Source: Chalara sp. BL73
Lineage: Eukaryota > Ascomycota > Leotiomycetes > Helotiales
Assembly: GCA_918026815.1 (NCBI GenBank)
Contig: CAKJVC010000088.1
Location: forward strand, 1,550,001-1,614,000
Direction of reading: 5' to 3'
DNA length: 64,000 nt
Shown one piece after another: positions 34,805 to 46,727 of this stretch (within the stretch, counting starts at the first letter, position 1; every line of letters begins with the position of its first letter). Made by a program: the position numbers and the translations under genes. The notes under the pieces were generated by a model that had not been told where the DNA came from, searched no databases, and saw nothing but the letters and a program-made list of their open reading frames with translations.

Positions 34805-36736
34805 ATGTTTTCCTTCCGACTTACGATGTTGATGGCGGTGTCTATGGTTGAAATGGTATCCGCCCAAGCAGCATCAAACGGCACAAAAACAGCTGCCGCC
34901 AACGCAGCAGCAATCCGGGCGGCCGCCAACGAACTCAATGAGCAGTTTTATAACTATGTCTTTATCATTTTAGGTGCACTTACCATGGGAATGATCATCT
35001 GGCGTGTTACATTAGAATCTGTCAAATATATGCGGACATTAGTCTGTCTCAGCAATGATACACAACGATATTTTGCAGTACCTTCACCTTCATGGGCCAG
35101 CTTTAAGAAGAACCTTTTATATGCACCAATATTCAGAAAACGGCACAACCGGGAGTTCAAGTTGTCAGCTGCAGTCAACGTTGGGACGTTACCAACTAGA
35201 TTTCAGTTGTTGTTCTTGTCGGCATACTTCGGCACTAATGTTGCCTTCTGCGTTGTGTCAATCACCTGGGATCAATCTTATTCGGTGGTTGCGAAACAGG
35301 TCAGGAACAGAAGTGGAATACTGGCCGTCGTCAATATGGTTAGTAGCCTGTCCTTACCATTCTTAATCCCATGAAATAACATTTATTGATAATGGTCGCC
35401 AGATTCCTTTATTCATTATGGCAACGCGGAACAACCCATTGATCACCTGGCTTAACATGTCTTTTGACACATTCAACCTGCTGCATAGATGGTTTGGACG
35501 GATCGTTGTTTTAGAAGCTCTTGCTCACACCCTGGCTCATCTTTTAGATAGCGCCAGCTCAAGAGGATGGGCTGCGGCTATAGCTGGTGTTACCACGCCT
35601 GGCGGCATGGTATTCTATGGCTTCATTGTAAGCTCCCATCCCATTATTAGAAAGGATTTCATTAACAACTCCAGGGCACTATTGCCTTTGTCCTCATGGC
35701 CCTTCAAGCTACGTCTATCCTCAGGCACGCTTTTTACGAGACGTTCAAATACATGCACATTGCCTTAGCAATTGTCGTCCTGGTGGTGCTTTACTTCCAC
35801 CTTAAAGGAGAGGATCAGGTGACACTTATCTACGCATGTATTGCAATCTGGGCGCTGGAGCGCATTAATCGAGTCGCGAAGATAGTATACCGCAACATGG
35901 GTAAGGGAGGATCGCGAACTCTCGTGGAAGCTCTTCCAGGAAACGCTTGTCGTATTACCATCGATATGGCTAGACCGTGGGCCTTCAAGCCAGGCCAACA
36001 TGCTTATCTCTACATGCCATCCGTTGGCCTCCTAACATCGCATCCATTTTCGGTAGCTTGGTCAGAGGAATCAGAGAAACCAGATCTATCGGATGAGAAG
36101 CTAGCCATGAACCGCAACGATGTCCTAGCCATGCAGAAGACGACCATGTCCTTCATCGTCCGCGGCCGCACGGGCTTTACAGACACGCTCTTCAGAAAAG
36201 CAGAGACGAGCGCAGATGGAAAGTTTTATACTAAGTGCTACGCCGAAGGTCCATATGGTGGCATGCACATGATGCACAGCTATGGAACAGTCATGCTCTT
36301 CGCTGGTGGCGTCGGGATTACCCACCAGGTACCGCATGTTCGGGATTTGGTGGCGCGGTATGCGAACGGCACAGTTGCGGCACGGAAAGTCATCCTGGTC
36401 TGGATCATTCAGTCCCCAGAACACCTGGAATGGATCCGTCCATGGATGACCTCTATCCTCGCCATGGAGAAACGTCGTGATGTGCTACGGATCATGCTCT
36501 TTGTCAGTCGCCCGAGAAGCACGAAGGAGATCCATAGCCCGAGCGCTACGGTGCAGATGTTCCCTGGCAGACCTAACATCCCAACTCTCATCGATATGGA
36601 GATGGAGAACCAGGTTGGCGCAATGGGTGTCTCGGTTTGCGGAAGTGGCGGGCTGAGCGACGATGTTCGGAGGGCGGTAAGGGATCGACAGCATGCTGGT
36701 AATATTGATTTCGTCGAGGAGGCCTTCTCTTGGTGA
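34805..36736 (+). CDS. FRE-type ferric/cupric reductase transmembrane protein
   Basis: Plasma-membrane metalloreductase that moves electrons from cytosolic NADPH through FAD and two haems to extracellular Fe3+ or Cu2+. Exons 34805-35338, 35403-35627 and 35675-36736 give 606 residues. A signal-peptide-like start ending near VSAQA is followed by a first membrane span (YVFIILGALTMGMIIW). The ferric-reductase membrane domain carries the paired haem histidines in LLHRWFGR...AHTLAH and in KYMHIALAI...YFHL. The FAD site is HPFSVAW near residue 375, a variant of the HPFT signature. NADPH-site motifs follow: EGPYGG, FAGGVGITHQVPHV and a late VCGSGG. Length and order match a complete FRE protein. The two introns are 64 and 47 nt. 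No multicopper oxidase or permease gene adjoins, so it may serve general metal reduction. Confidence 0.92.
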
Positions 36737-38590
36737 GAGATCGTCCAGCGGGTCCGGAATAGAGAGGCAGCTGGCAGCAGCGCTATGTTTAAGTTTTCTT
36801 TGTACATTCTAGGGTTAATGGGGTGGATCGTGAGGCAACCATGGCGAGAGGACGGATAGAATAAGGGGGAGCATACGCGCCGCGTGTGAGATGATTAGAT
36901 ATCTAATGCAATGCTCCAAACCATCACAACATGAATTTACCATTTCATGACTTAAGTGTGATACCAAGTCATCTATTCCTCTTGATAACCGAATCCCCCG
37001 TAGCCTCCGATAATCTGTCGTCTCTTCACACCAAATATAGTCGGACCATCCTGCCCTGCGCGGCACTAATTTACCAAAACCATGCTTTGAATTGAACCAT
37101 TATAGCAGAAACCAACATTCAAACTCCCGCCAAACACGACCTAACCTAAATAGCCAACACCACATCAACATCTTCCACAACCTACCTCCAACCCCATACA
37201 TACGCGGGAAAAACCCCCCGGGGGAAAAAAATATAATATCCACCGCCTCATCCCAAAGACAGCACAACCCCAATCCTCCCATATCAAAAACCACACAAAC
37301 CCCAAACCCCCGGCCGCCAACATCCTCAAACAGCTTTCTACCCTACGACTTTTTTTTTTATTAAAAATATATATATATATATATATTTCCCATATTTAAC
37401 CCGTTACCACCTGCGTTATCCGCTACAAGCCCAAGGGTACCAGATCTACCTAATCGCGCGCGCGGCGGCTCACATGGGATATATCTTGCGAGAGCGATTA
37501 GCCACCCGCCGGGGGGGGGGGTTTCCGGAGCGAGAGAGAAGAAGATGTCGCCCCGTGCTACGCCTCTGTTCCATAGCCACGAGGCGCGTCGGTTCTTTTC
37601 CGTCGCATCGCGGGATGGGGCTCGGCTCCTGGTGGGTGCGTCATTACCTCTTCGACCCAACCGCTGTTTTTTCCCCCATCTGTTTTGGGGATGGGATTTA
37701 TTGTGCTGGCGAGGCAGGGGGGTCTAGCGGATAGGCGGACGGAAGGAAGGAAGGGGCGTGTTGATATTCCTTGCGAGTCAGAAAAAGGTCGGGACGAGGC
37801 TGGATATGTGTGGGGTTTCACGAGCGGGTGGTTAAATGTTGGGTGCTTGTTTTTCCTTCTAGCTTTGAGGCATGGGGCGTGGAGCTAGACAAAGTATCGT
37901 AGCTGTGGGAGGCTTTCCTGTCATGATTAGGTGGGTGGGATTGCGAAAGAGGAACGGAGCGGCTGCTGAGGCGATCTATTCTTCGGTCGAACTAAACTTT
38001 GTGAGAATGTGCTGAGGGATAAAATGCTTTGAAAGAAGATCGACCGCTTCAAATAAAGCAAGCAATAACTCAACCAACATAGGCACGAATCGGAGGCATA
38101 GGAATTGTATACACACGAGCAATGCGTGAGAAGAAGAAAAGTCTCGCTACCACAGCTGAATCTTATTTCATACCCTTGTTCTCATTTCAGCTCGGTTCAT
38201 AACTCTCGAAAGCGACTGTTCTTAGATAATAGCAAAACTCTCAGTCACCCAGGCTCCATTCCAGCCTCAGCTCTGCCGAAGGCTCGTATCAAGTAAAGCT
38301 CATAATCAGTCATCCTCCCACCCGAAGTCAATCATGTTGGAAAGAGGAAGTTAGCTAATGAAAGCTTGATGAAAAACGTGTTGTCTCTTGGTATAACCCG
38401 CATTTGCGCCGTACGCCTGGATATTTAATATCGCTTCGTGACACGACAAACGCCTTGAAAATTATAAAACCTCCTACTGCACCTGTCTCCGTGGTATTCC
38501 CTGTTGCTCCAAATTCATGATAAGGTGAAATATAGGTTGCTGCTGGCGACATCAAGAATATGCCGAGTCGCCAAGCAACGTGACATGTTG
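36737..38590. other. Convergent intergenic region with low-complexity DNA
   Basis: 1.85 kb between the 3' ends of the ferric reductase and the C2H2 gene. It contains an A/C-rich stretch (about 37090-37345), poly-T (37350-37359), an AT dinucleotide repeat, a poly-G run (37511-37521) and a GGAA repeat near 37739-37756. No supported gene. Confidence 0.45.
37366..37387. repeat. (AT)n microsatellite
   Basis: About ten AT units after a poly-T run. Simple sequence repeat, seen directly. Confidence 0.9.
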
Positions 38591-40275
38591 TCATGAGGTT
38601 CCGCCTCTGCGTCTCCGACCTCTGCTTGGCCCTTCTGGTCTCTGGGAGAGCACTTCTCGGAGCATGGGATCATCTTTGTCTTTGTCGGTGTGATGGACAC
38701 GGACATGTCTTGAATTTGCGTTAGTCGCTGTGTTCCTGAACATCTTCTAGAGAACTTACCTCTGCAGGTTGTCTGGTCTTGGATACTTGTGTTCTCTATC
38801 AGGGCAGAATGGACAAACATATCCTGGAGAATCATGGACAAGACCGTGCCTGATCATCTCATTCTTCCTCTTGAATCCCTTTCCTCCTTCACTCCGAGGA
38901 CAGCCCTTCACGCTGCAATAATGAGGTCGGGCCGAAGAGTGTACGTTTGCATGAGAATTTAATAGATACTTCATCAAGTCAAAACTGTAGCATTACCGAA
39001 GAAGCAAAAAACTGACCTGTGTTTGAAATGGAGCTGCGTTACAGCCAGCATATTGACATTTGAATAGCCCAATCTGGGGATTCAACTGATTATCTATTCT
39101 CATGCGATCCATGCCCAATGTCGTTGCAGGGGTGGACGCCGAATCATCCGTGCTCGGGGTTTCTGTATTATTGCTGTTGTACTCACTCGCGCTTGTATAG
39201 ATAGTGGTGGGCGTATCAACGGTAGACGGTCTCCTAGCACTACTCCCAAAACCATAATATGAATGGCCCATAGTAGAACTAGCCGGGGATGGTAGCTCTA
39301 CACGCCCTCTTGCTGAAAATACATCATTCGGCGACTTGGGCGGTGAAGCATGCGTCAGGCTGTTAAATTGAAGAGATGGTCTTGCATGGGGTGATTGCGG
39401 ATGGGGATAGCCTTGTCCAGAAGGTTGCTCAATTGTGCCGACACGATTGAGAGCCATTTCGTCTATCGATGGTAAATGCACGGGATTCCCATGACCACTT
39501 GTAATCGCGGACTGAGTTTCTGCAAGGATTGGTGGCAGCTCACCAGGCGCGGCTGGCTTCTCCATCTTGACTGGCGCATCTGGAGAAGACACTCCGTTCG
39601 GCTCAGTTGACACTGGCGCAGTGATGGGAGGCAGCGTCGGCTTTACATCTTCCATGGGCTCGCCATCGTTGATCGGTACACCTGGCGCTGGCGCAACTTC
39701 TTTCCCTACACGCTCTGGCTTCTCAAGCTCCGCCGATTCAGGTAATCCTTGTGCCAACGCGCCTGCGGCAATTTGTGCCAGGTTAGTCGACTCGAGGTTT
39801 ATCGCGGTACCTTTTGCAGGCTCCTCTTCCGATTCATCGTCCGAGGCCAATGGCACCTTGCCAGCTTCTTGGGCGATTTCAGGTCTCCTTCCACCGTCCA
39901 TGAAGGAGACTAATACAGCATCCCCTACGGTTGGTTTTGTCTTTGATCGATGATTAGAACTCTTGCGCTTTTTAATAGAAGACTCGGGGCCGGGGCTAGG
40001 ACTGGATGAAGGACTGGAGTCTGGACTGACTTGAGGTCTGTGTTGTTGAGGATCTAGTTAGCGGGGTATATGTTATGGGGAAATGACATTGATCGCGCGC
40101 CAGCAAGTGGGAACATCAACATGGACGACAACACGTACAAGGCAACGGCCGGCGGAGGACTCGGCTCAAGGTTATAATTGATTTTCATGGGTTTGAGCAA
40201 TGGACTGTCGCGAGGTCGATCATCGTCCGAGCCATAGACGTCGTTAGCGGAGGAAGGATGGTCGACAGCACTCAT
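38591..40275 (-). CDS. Three-finger C2H2 zinc-finger transcription factor
   Basis: Nuclear DNA-binding protein. Exons 40275-40139, 40037-39017, 38968-38760 and 38708-38591 give 494 residues. The N-terminus is acidic and Ser/Pro-rich with a KKRK basic motif. A long disordered middle (Pro/Ser/Thr/Glu-rich) follows; its activation or repression role is unknown. The C-terminal quarter carries three fingers: CQYAGC...HANVH, CSVKGC...HGLVH with a long GGKGFKRKNE insert, and CPFC...HVRVH. The block KGFKRKNEMIRHGLVHDSPG and the third finger PFCPDREHKYPRPDNLQRHV are characteristic of a conserved Pezizomycotina C2H2 family. The tail is Arg-rich (RGRRRRGGTS). Introns 2 and 3 cut through fingers 1 and 3, so an unspliced reading loses both. 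The first intron's acceptor (after AACACAG) was chosen by phase. Targets are unknown. Confidence 0.85.
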
Positions 40276-41002
40276 CCTTTATGTCAGAAGTCCATGGGAG
40301 AGCGCAACGGTGCTGTGCGGTGCAGTGCAGTTGCAGCAGGCTTGCCCAAAAAAATATGGAGAATGCGGCTTATTCACCACATATCAAGCTAGAAGGACCA
40401 TGCGACTTGTGCAGGTTAGTATTAAGGTTGGACGAAAGTAAAAGAGGGTTTCAGGCTTGGGGTCGAACGTGACAAAATGATAATAAGATGCGGCGAAAAC
40501 TCGGCTGGGGGGGGGGGCTTGTTAATGAGGAGTAGGAGGGGGCCTTGTTAACTACTACAGTACCTTTTTAACTGTTTAAGCTAGGGTCGAGCTGACCTGA
40601 CCTGTCCTGGACTATGTGCTGTCTGTATGGGGTGCTTGTTGTGTTGTATTACTGTACTCTCCGTAAGAGGCGGGGAGGGGAAGTGGGTTGGGCTGGCTGG
40701 CTGGCTTTCGGGGGATGGGACGAGATGCGATGGGATGCAATGGGATGGTATAGGGTCTGGTAAGAAAACAACGGGTATCGTGAGCTGAGAACGAATTGAC
40801 AGAACGAAAGGAGGGGGGGGGGGGAATGGGGAGGGGGGCCATCGATCCAAATCTAATCCAATCTAGGGTATAAGGGAAACTAACTTAAACCTTTCTAAGG
40901 TGCGCAAATTACGAGCAGATAGACCGCAAATACTAACTCTACTCAGATAACTACAGTAATAAGGTAACTTCCGTCACAACGTGCTTCATCATGGTAGTAA
41001 GT

Positions 41003-41019
41003 GTAGTAGTAGTAGTAGT
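41003..41019. repeat. (GTA)n microsatellite
   Basis: Five to six tandem GTA units, continuing imperfectly to about 41030. Seen directly. Confidence 0.85.
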
Positions 41020-41242
41020 CGTAGTAGCAGTACTGGAGTAGTTACCGTGGCCTCCTCGGTAGTGGGTGGTGGGTGATGGACACTTTGCTTTCCTGGCTTG
41101 GAAACTTGGAAACAAATAGTTGAGCAGGGAGATGAATGAATGATGGGGGTCCTTTATTTGGTTTCACTCGTCCAGCATCTCATGACGTGGGGAAAGCTGG
41201 ACTAGATGGTTGTTACAGTTTACTTAGCACTCTTTCTACCGT

Positions 41243-41284
41243 AGAGAGAGAGTGCGTGTGTGTGTGTGTGTCGTGTGTGAGAGC
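41243..41284. repeat. Compound (GA)n/(GT)n microsatellite
   Basis: A short GA run followed by GT dinucleotides interrupted by one C, then GA again. Seen directly. Confidence 0.85.
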
Positions 41285-41600
41285 GAGAAGAAAGAAGGGG
41301 GCCAGGCATTAGGCCAACAGACAGACTGAGTTTGTGGGAAGCCTGGGCACAGGAGCGATCCCCCTCTGAGGAGAAGGAGGAGATTAAGTTTGGTAACGCT
41401 GGAGCCTCTCCATCCAGCATCAGCCGCTCCTTATCATTGGGTGTCAACTACTATGGAGAGGACCCAATCCTACCGTTTGATTGCTAGGGGGTTTGCTACA
41501 GGGGGGGAAGTGATGAGGGGTCCCTCAGGCTGCGCCTCATTCAATCGCGGGAGGAGGCTCTCCAGGGCTTCCAGGGATCTTGGTAGCAAAGCCAGACTGT

Positions 41601-41659
41601 GGTGTGGACACGGCAGAACTAATAGTATCGCCTCGTAGTTCACCCTGCATGTCCACACC
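41601..41659. repeat. 10-bp perfect inverted repeat
   Basis: GGTGTGGACA at 41601-41610 is repeated as its reverse complement at 41650-41659, separated by 39 nt. It could be a pair of binding sites or chance. Confidence 0.6.
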
Positions 41660-44509
41660 GTATCACTATCTAAATCAACACCATCTATTTGCAACTACCC
41701 ATGGAAAAAAAAAAAGGGCCAACCCCCCTCCCCTTTCCTTCAAGTCCCGAGTGCGCAGAGGCAGAATTCAATTGTCTTCCAACTGATCATACAATGAGCC
41801 AGCCAGTAGCATCAAGGATGACAATTTACATATACCCCGTACGGTTCAGCAGCAGCAGAGCCCAACGAAGTATAGTCAGTCATCCCTTCAGATAACATAG
41901 CCAAAACAGCCGCACTTCCCCCTCCATATTCACCACCGCTATGGCTAGCATTTTTTAAGCAATAATATCGCCTGTCCAATGAACGTGTGGTGCCCAGCAT
42001 GCGGCGCATGCACTGCTGAATGAATCGGTGCATCCATCCATCGTAAGTTGCAATGTCCAAAGGAAAAACCACGCAACACCGACACTTTACACTTTCGGGT
42101 AATGCTGTCAGCAGTTGCTCTCATCCTTCTTCTTTTTTGCAGCCCTACCTCCCTGCTGTCATCCTTGCGGCGTCGGAAATAATTCAGCAGAAAGACATGT
42201 GGTTGGGTTGCTTTTCTTTTTTTCTGTTCCAGCCGCAATGACTATCTGCCAGCCAAAGCCCGAACGATAGCCAGCCTCAAAATTCCGTCAGACAGCCAAC
42301 TTCCGCGTGCGTGTCCGAATCAGCAACGAGATCTTTAAATTTCTCACCCAACCGCCGCCCAATCAAAGTTGCATGCCACCTGATTAGGCTCAAGCTGTCG
42401 CCGCATCGTTAGGAAAGCTTTTGAGGCGTGGAGCCGCATCTGCAAGATCATAATTCGACCGTATCGAAGTCGCTAGTCCCAAAATCGCTGCCACCCGGGC
42501 GAATGCTCAATTTCCTTGCATCTGGTGACCCTTTTTACCGCGACACACAAATCGTAGAACCGGAGGGTAATCTGCCTGCACAAAGTATTTGTTGCGGGAC
42601 AAGATGTCTTGTTGAAACCTCAGTCGTCGAGATATCATCATTCCGAGGTACAGTAGTATCAAGTGCCAACACGTTCAGATGTGCGGTGATCATAGAAATG
42701 ATAGGGATCCCAAGACAGACCGAAATGCTGCCCGGCAATAGAAATCGCTCCAGAGAGCAGGGTATTATGGAGAATTGAACGGGTATAATCGTTTTTGTAT
42801 TGCATGAAAAGATGCCTCAAAAGAAGAACTAGACACAAGCAGCCTTAAGGCGTAATTCGCCCCACCTTGTCCCCGTGACTTCCCCATTCACTATCATATA
42901 TCTATTTTCTCCACTCTACTTACAAGTGCGGCTATTTGACGATTGCTTTCTTGGTCTAGAATCCTCGGGCATTTATTCTACTTAACAACCGTTTGCTGGA
43001 ACATGAAACGTGCGTACAACGTAAGCACTATGCCAGCCCCACGTGATGATCTCTTGTCCTTGTGTCGGAGTTATCCCAGTTTATGGTTACACAGCGATGG
43101 GACTTACACCTCATCTTGCTTATCATTCTGAACCTTGTACCTTGTCGAGGATCCAGCGGGAGTACCCTATGCCACCGGGAGGCTCAGCTTCGTCTCCGTA
43201 TCACGAAAGGAAGTGAGCCTCGTAAGTGGAAGTAAGTGATATATCTCTTTTTTTACGAAGCATCGCTTAGGCTCTGGTCTAAATTTGCTGGTTTGGAATA
43301 TACTGCTGTAGTACGGCAATCAAAGCCCAGGAAACATACTAACAACTGAATCTGACTTGCATCAACAGCCCCGGGAATACAGGATGAGTTGAGTCATCAG
43401 CCCCAACGTGCAGCCTTACTGGCTTACTAAAATGTATGACCCCTTCTGGAGCATTACGAAGATTCAACGTATAATTAGACCTATTTACTCGGAACGTGCA
43501 GTTTGAGCACTTCCCCGGAAAAGACACGCGGACAGCATCAATTCCGGGCCGACCTCAGCGAATGGGGTCCTTACATGTTCAAGAGGCATACATGCAAACT
43601 ATGCAATATCCATTTTTTTTAATCATCTCCAGATCTAGGCAGCAAAGTAAGTGTACCTGATACGCAGGACAACAGTACTTACAGCTACAAGACAAGTCAT
43701 CCCCCCCCCCCCAAAAGATGAACCGGCCAACAAAATTGCCCGATCCTCCTGGATACACAGCTCCACGATAATTCCGTCCGGCCATCCGCCACCCACAAGA
43801 GAAAGATCCGAAAAAGCCCCAGTGTTTCATGTCAACGCATGTCCGCACCAATAGATAGATATCTCCTTCGAGCTCCGGGACCACCAAAACAGGTAAGCAG
43901 CTTCACCCTCTACACGCCCACGACGAAGCCGAAGGAAGACCATCATCCCCCTTCCTTGACGCCGGAGCAAGAAACAAAAATTTTACGGCCGGGTGGCGGG
44001 GTTTCTTTCTGGTCAGGATAGATACGACTGCGCCGATGTTTTACATGAAAGAGCCGAAAGTCAAATATGCGTGTGTATGTATTGGATGCCACGCCATCCC
44101 GAAAAACCAAACAAACAAGGATATCGAGACTTTTTTTTCCGAGCAAACCGACGCGATTGGCATATCAACCCGAAAACGGAATATTTAGGTCGCTATGGGG
44201 TTGAGACGCAATATCAGGATGAAGGAATGTTGTTCGTCTCCCTCTTGAAGTGATGAAGGATATAGTTCGGGGACGACGCCTAATTAGGAAGATATGGGCA
44301 GGAATTTTGTCAGACTAGCGAGTTGGAAATTCCAAAGACATAGAAAATCTAACACAATAGCTGCAAGCTTTTTAAGCGGACTTGTACTGTATCGTCCTTT
44401 GATATATGTATAACTATCTCAGGCAAATCACCTACAATGCCTCTAAGCGCCAATCCTATGCTCCTCCAGAAAGACTTCCCAAAATTGAATCTTGACTGAA
44501 AAATAGCCC

Positions 44510-45912
44510 TCACTGATGCTCGATTGGCTGCTCCTCTAGTAATTCCTCTCTCTCGTCTCCCACAATACACGCTCGCAGCGGGGGTCGCACAATGCCGTTG
44601 AAAAGGAAAGTCCCGTAGACCAAGAGCGCGAAACCGAGGACCTGGAGCCACTTGAAGGTTTCCCAGCCGAGGAAGAGGGAGACGATCCAGATGAAGAGCG
44701 TTCTGCAGGTGTCGATTGTCGAGCGGGATGTTGCGGATACGGTGCGGGTTACAGAGAGGCCGAAGAAGTTGAATCCTCTATACCCAGATATTAGTTTGTA
44801 TGCTTGAAATTATGGGGAGGGAGGGGTTGAGTAAGTGATAGAGGCATACCCAATACTAAACATAATCGCAATACTCGAGACCCCAATCGCTCTATAATGC
44901 GTGATCTCCTTCCACCCTTCCACTAGATCAAAATATCCATACCTTCCACTTGGTGTCCTCCCGATCGCGGCGTGCAGGATCAACATGCCTATCACCGTGA
45001 CTGAGAAGCCGAAGATGCCTTCCCAGCCTACCACCTTCAGTGGTTCAAGCGCGTACTTCTCAAGGATAAATTCCTCGAGCACGAACTGGCTGGCTGTGAA
45101 GATCTGCGCACCGGCAATCAACAGAATTCCAATGATTGTCCGCAACGCCTCTGGACCTCGTGCCTTGTTGCTTGCCGTAACGGCGGCGTCGCGGATGAGT
45201 AACATGGCGGTGGATGCGGAGGCGGGTACCGCCTTGTGGTCTTTGTATATCGCTCCCGCGAGACCAACGATAGCGACGCCGAATACGACGGTCGCCAGCG
45301 CGAACCATTGATAGAGATGTAGTCTCCTTCTTAAGAAGAGCACGCTGAAGAGCCCGACAAAGAGGACTAAGGCACCCCGTGTCATCTGGTAGATACTCGC
45401 TACCACAAACAACAGACCGACATTCATGAGCGTTGTTCCGCAGATGTCGCAAATTGCCGGCAGTGCGAGCAAGAGAATTTTCCATCCTTTCAATGGTATA
45501 CGGTCTTCCTTGACAACTAGAGCGGCAGTAGCTGGGTTTATAGGCGTGTGTGAGTGGACGGACGCTGCGTCGTCGGACTCGGGATCCACGCTGTTCACGG
45601 GCTTATAGCCTTGATCTTTGCTGAAGTAGCGGCGGAACAGCGAGATGAGCCCTACGATGATCCAACATCCGGATTCGCCGACGAACATCTGTGCTGTTTG
45701 GATAACGGGCTGCTCGAAGCGCCGTCTATCTTTGGGGTTTGGAGCGTCACAGTCGCGCACGCATATATTGTCCTACGGGTATGTTAGAGAATGGAAGGAG
45801 GAAGGGGAAGACAAGGCAAATGACTGACTTGATACTTCGTAAGAAGCGTATTGCAGACACCCGTCACCAGCATCATGGTGACGAGGAAGGGGATGACGGC
45901 CTTAACCGCCAT
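44510..45912 (-). CDS. SLC35F6-like drug/metabolite-superfamily transporter
   Basis: Ten-helix membrane protein of the DMT superfamily related to human SLC35F6. Exons 45912-45829, 45772-44850 and 44777-44510 give 424 residues. Exon 1 encodes the first helix (AVIPFLVTMMLVTGVCNTLL) and exon 3 encodes the last two (FIWIVSLFLGWETFKWLQVLGF, ALLVYGTFLFNG), so all three are needed for a full topology. Family-like blocks in the middle are PAICDICGTTLMNVGL, SIYQMTRGALVLFVGLFSVLFL, GAQIFTASQFVLEEFIL and GWEGIFGFSVTVIGM. A cytosolic loop around residues 75-110 is Ser/Asp-rich. The C-terminus is acidic (REELLEEQPIEHQ). Human SLC35F6 has been placed in mitochondria and lysosomes; fungal members are mostly uncharacterised and the substrate is unknown. 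Confidence 0.87.
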
Positions 45913-46727
45913 GATGGCTGGTCAAGTAGGTATCTTTTAGGAGTCTATGTAATTGTAAGTCATGTATAGATACACGACAGAGTCCACAATAGTTCTCAAG
46001 CGACAATCGGTTGCGCTGAAGTGTTGTTACAGAACGGTGAGCATGAAGCTGTTCAAAGCTGGTAAGTCAGCCTTTGTTGTGAGGCTTGCCGAGGCCGCCC
46101 TTCACAACCGTACGCTAAATTTAAGTTATTCCTTTGAGGCTGGTGTCTGAGCCTCAAAACCAACATCAAGAACAGTAAAGCATATATTTATATTATGGAG
46201 ATTCGGAATGAGAAACGAGCTTTGATTACCTTCGAGGAGGAAAGGCTCCATTATCTGTTTGATGGGCTAGGTTTTAGTTGGTTTAGCTGACTCGTGATAA
46301 TGGTCAAATGACATTTTAACATGGTATGACTACCTAGATAGCTTCAGATGTTCAGAAGAACATCAACGTGAGAATATCTATTTGGTTAACTTGCAGATAG
46401 TGCTTAATGTTGTGCATATGATTTATGATTCCCATATATGAAAATCGATGGGCTGTACGCAGATTCTGAGCCTCGCTGCCCCTCATTGTCTACCCATTTA
46501 GGAAATTTACAGACAAGGCGGCTTTGAAATGAAAAGGAAGATCGGTATTACTATGAGCCTGGCTGTGACATATGTACTGGTTAGATAATTACAAGCATTC
46601 ATAACTTATTTTCAACGCAAACTCCTCCCTCAAATGCTAGAACGCATGTTAAGACTAAAAGGTCAGGCTCATTTCACCAGCGAAGTAGCGTCACCTCCAA
46701 TGCCTTTCCATCCGCTTGTACTGGCTC
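45913..46727. other. Intergenic region with two small hairpins
   Basis: 815 nt upstream of the SLC35F6-like gene and downstream of the DUF2985 gene. It holds two short inverted repeats at 46076-46108 and 46133-46158. No gene was recognised. Confidence 0.4.
46133..46158. repeat. 9-bp perfect hairpin
   Basis: TTTGAGGCT and AGCCTCAAA flank an 8-nt loop. A second stem of 7 bp (GTTGTGA/TCACAAC at 46076-46082 and 46102-46108) lies 24 nt upstream. Confidence 0.7.

Larger units (their letters stand above)
40276..44509. promoter_or_regulatory. 4.2 kb gene-poor region upstream of the C2H2 gene
   Basis: Longest gap in the window. It lies between the start of the C2H2 gene and the stop of the SLC35F6-like gene, both on minus. 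It holds poly-G runs (40507-40517, about 40812-40824), a GTA repeat, a GA/GT repeat, a poly-C run (43700-43712) and a 10-bp inverted repeat (41601-41659). Short open frames (for example 42428-42778) show no domain. A long regulatory region or long 5' leader of the zinc-finger gene is plausible, since fungal regulator genes often have extended upstream regions; this is inference. Confidence 0.4.

Noticed and set aside
44349..44651. 100-codon minus-strand open frame overlapping the end of the SLC35F6-like gene
   Set aside because: It is in a different frame from the spliced transporter exon, which reads through the last helices and stops at 44510.
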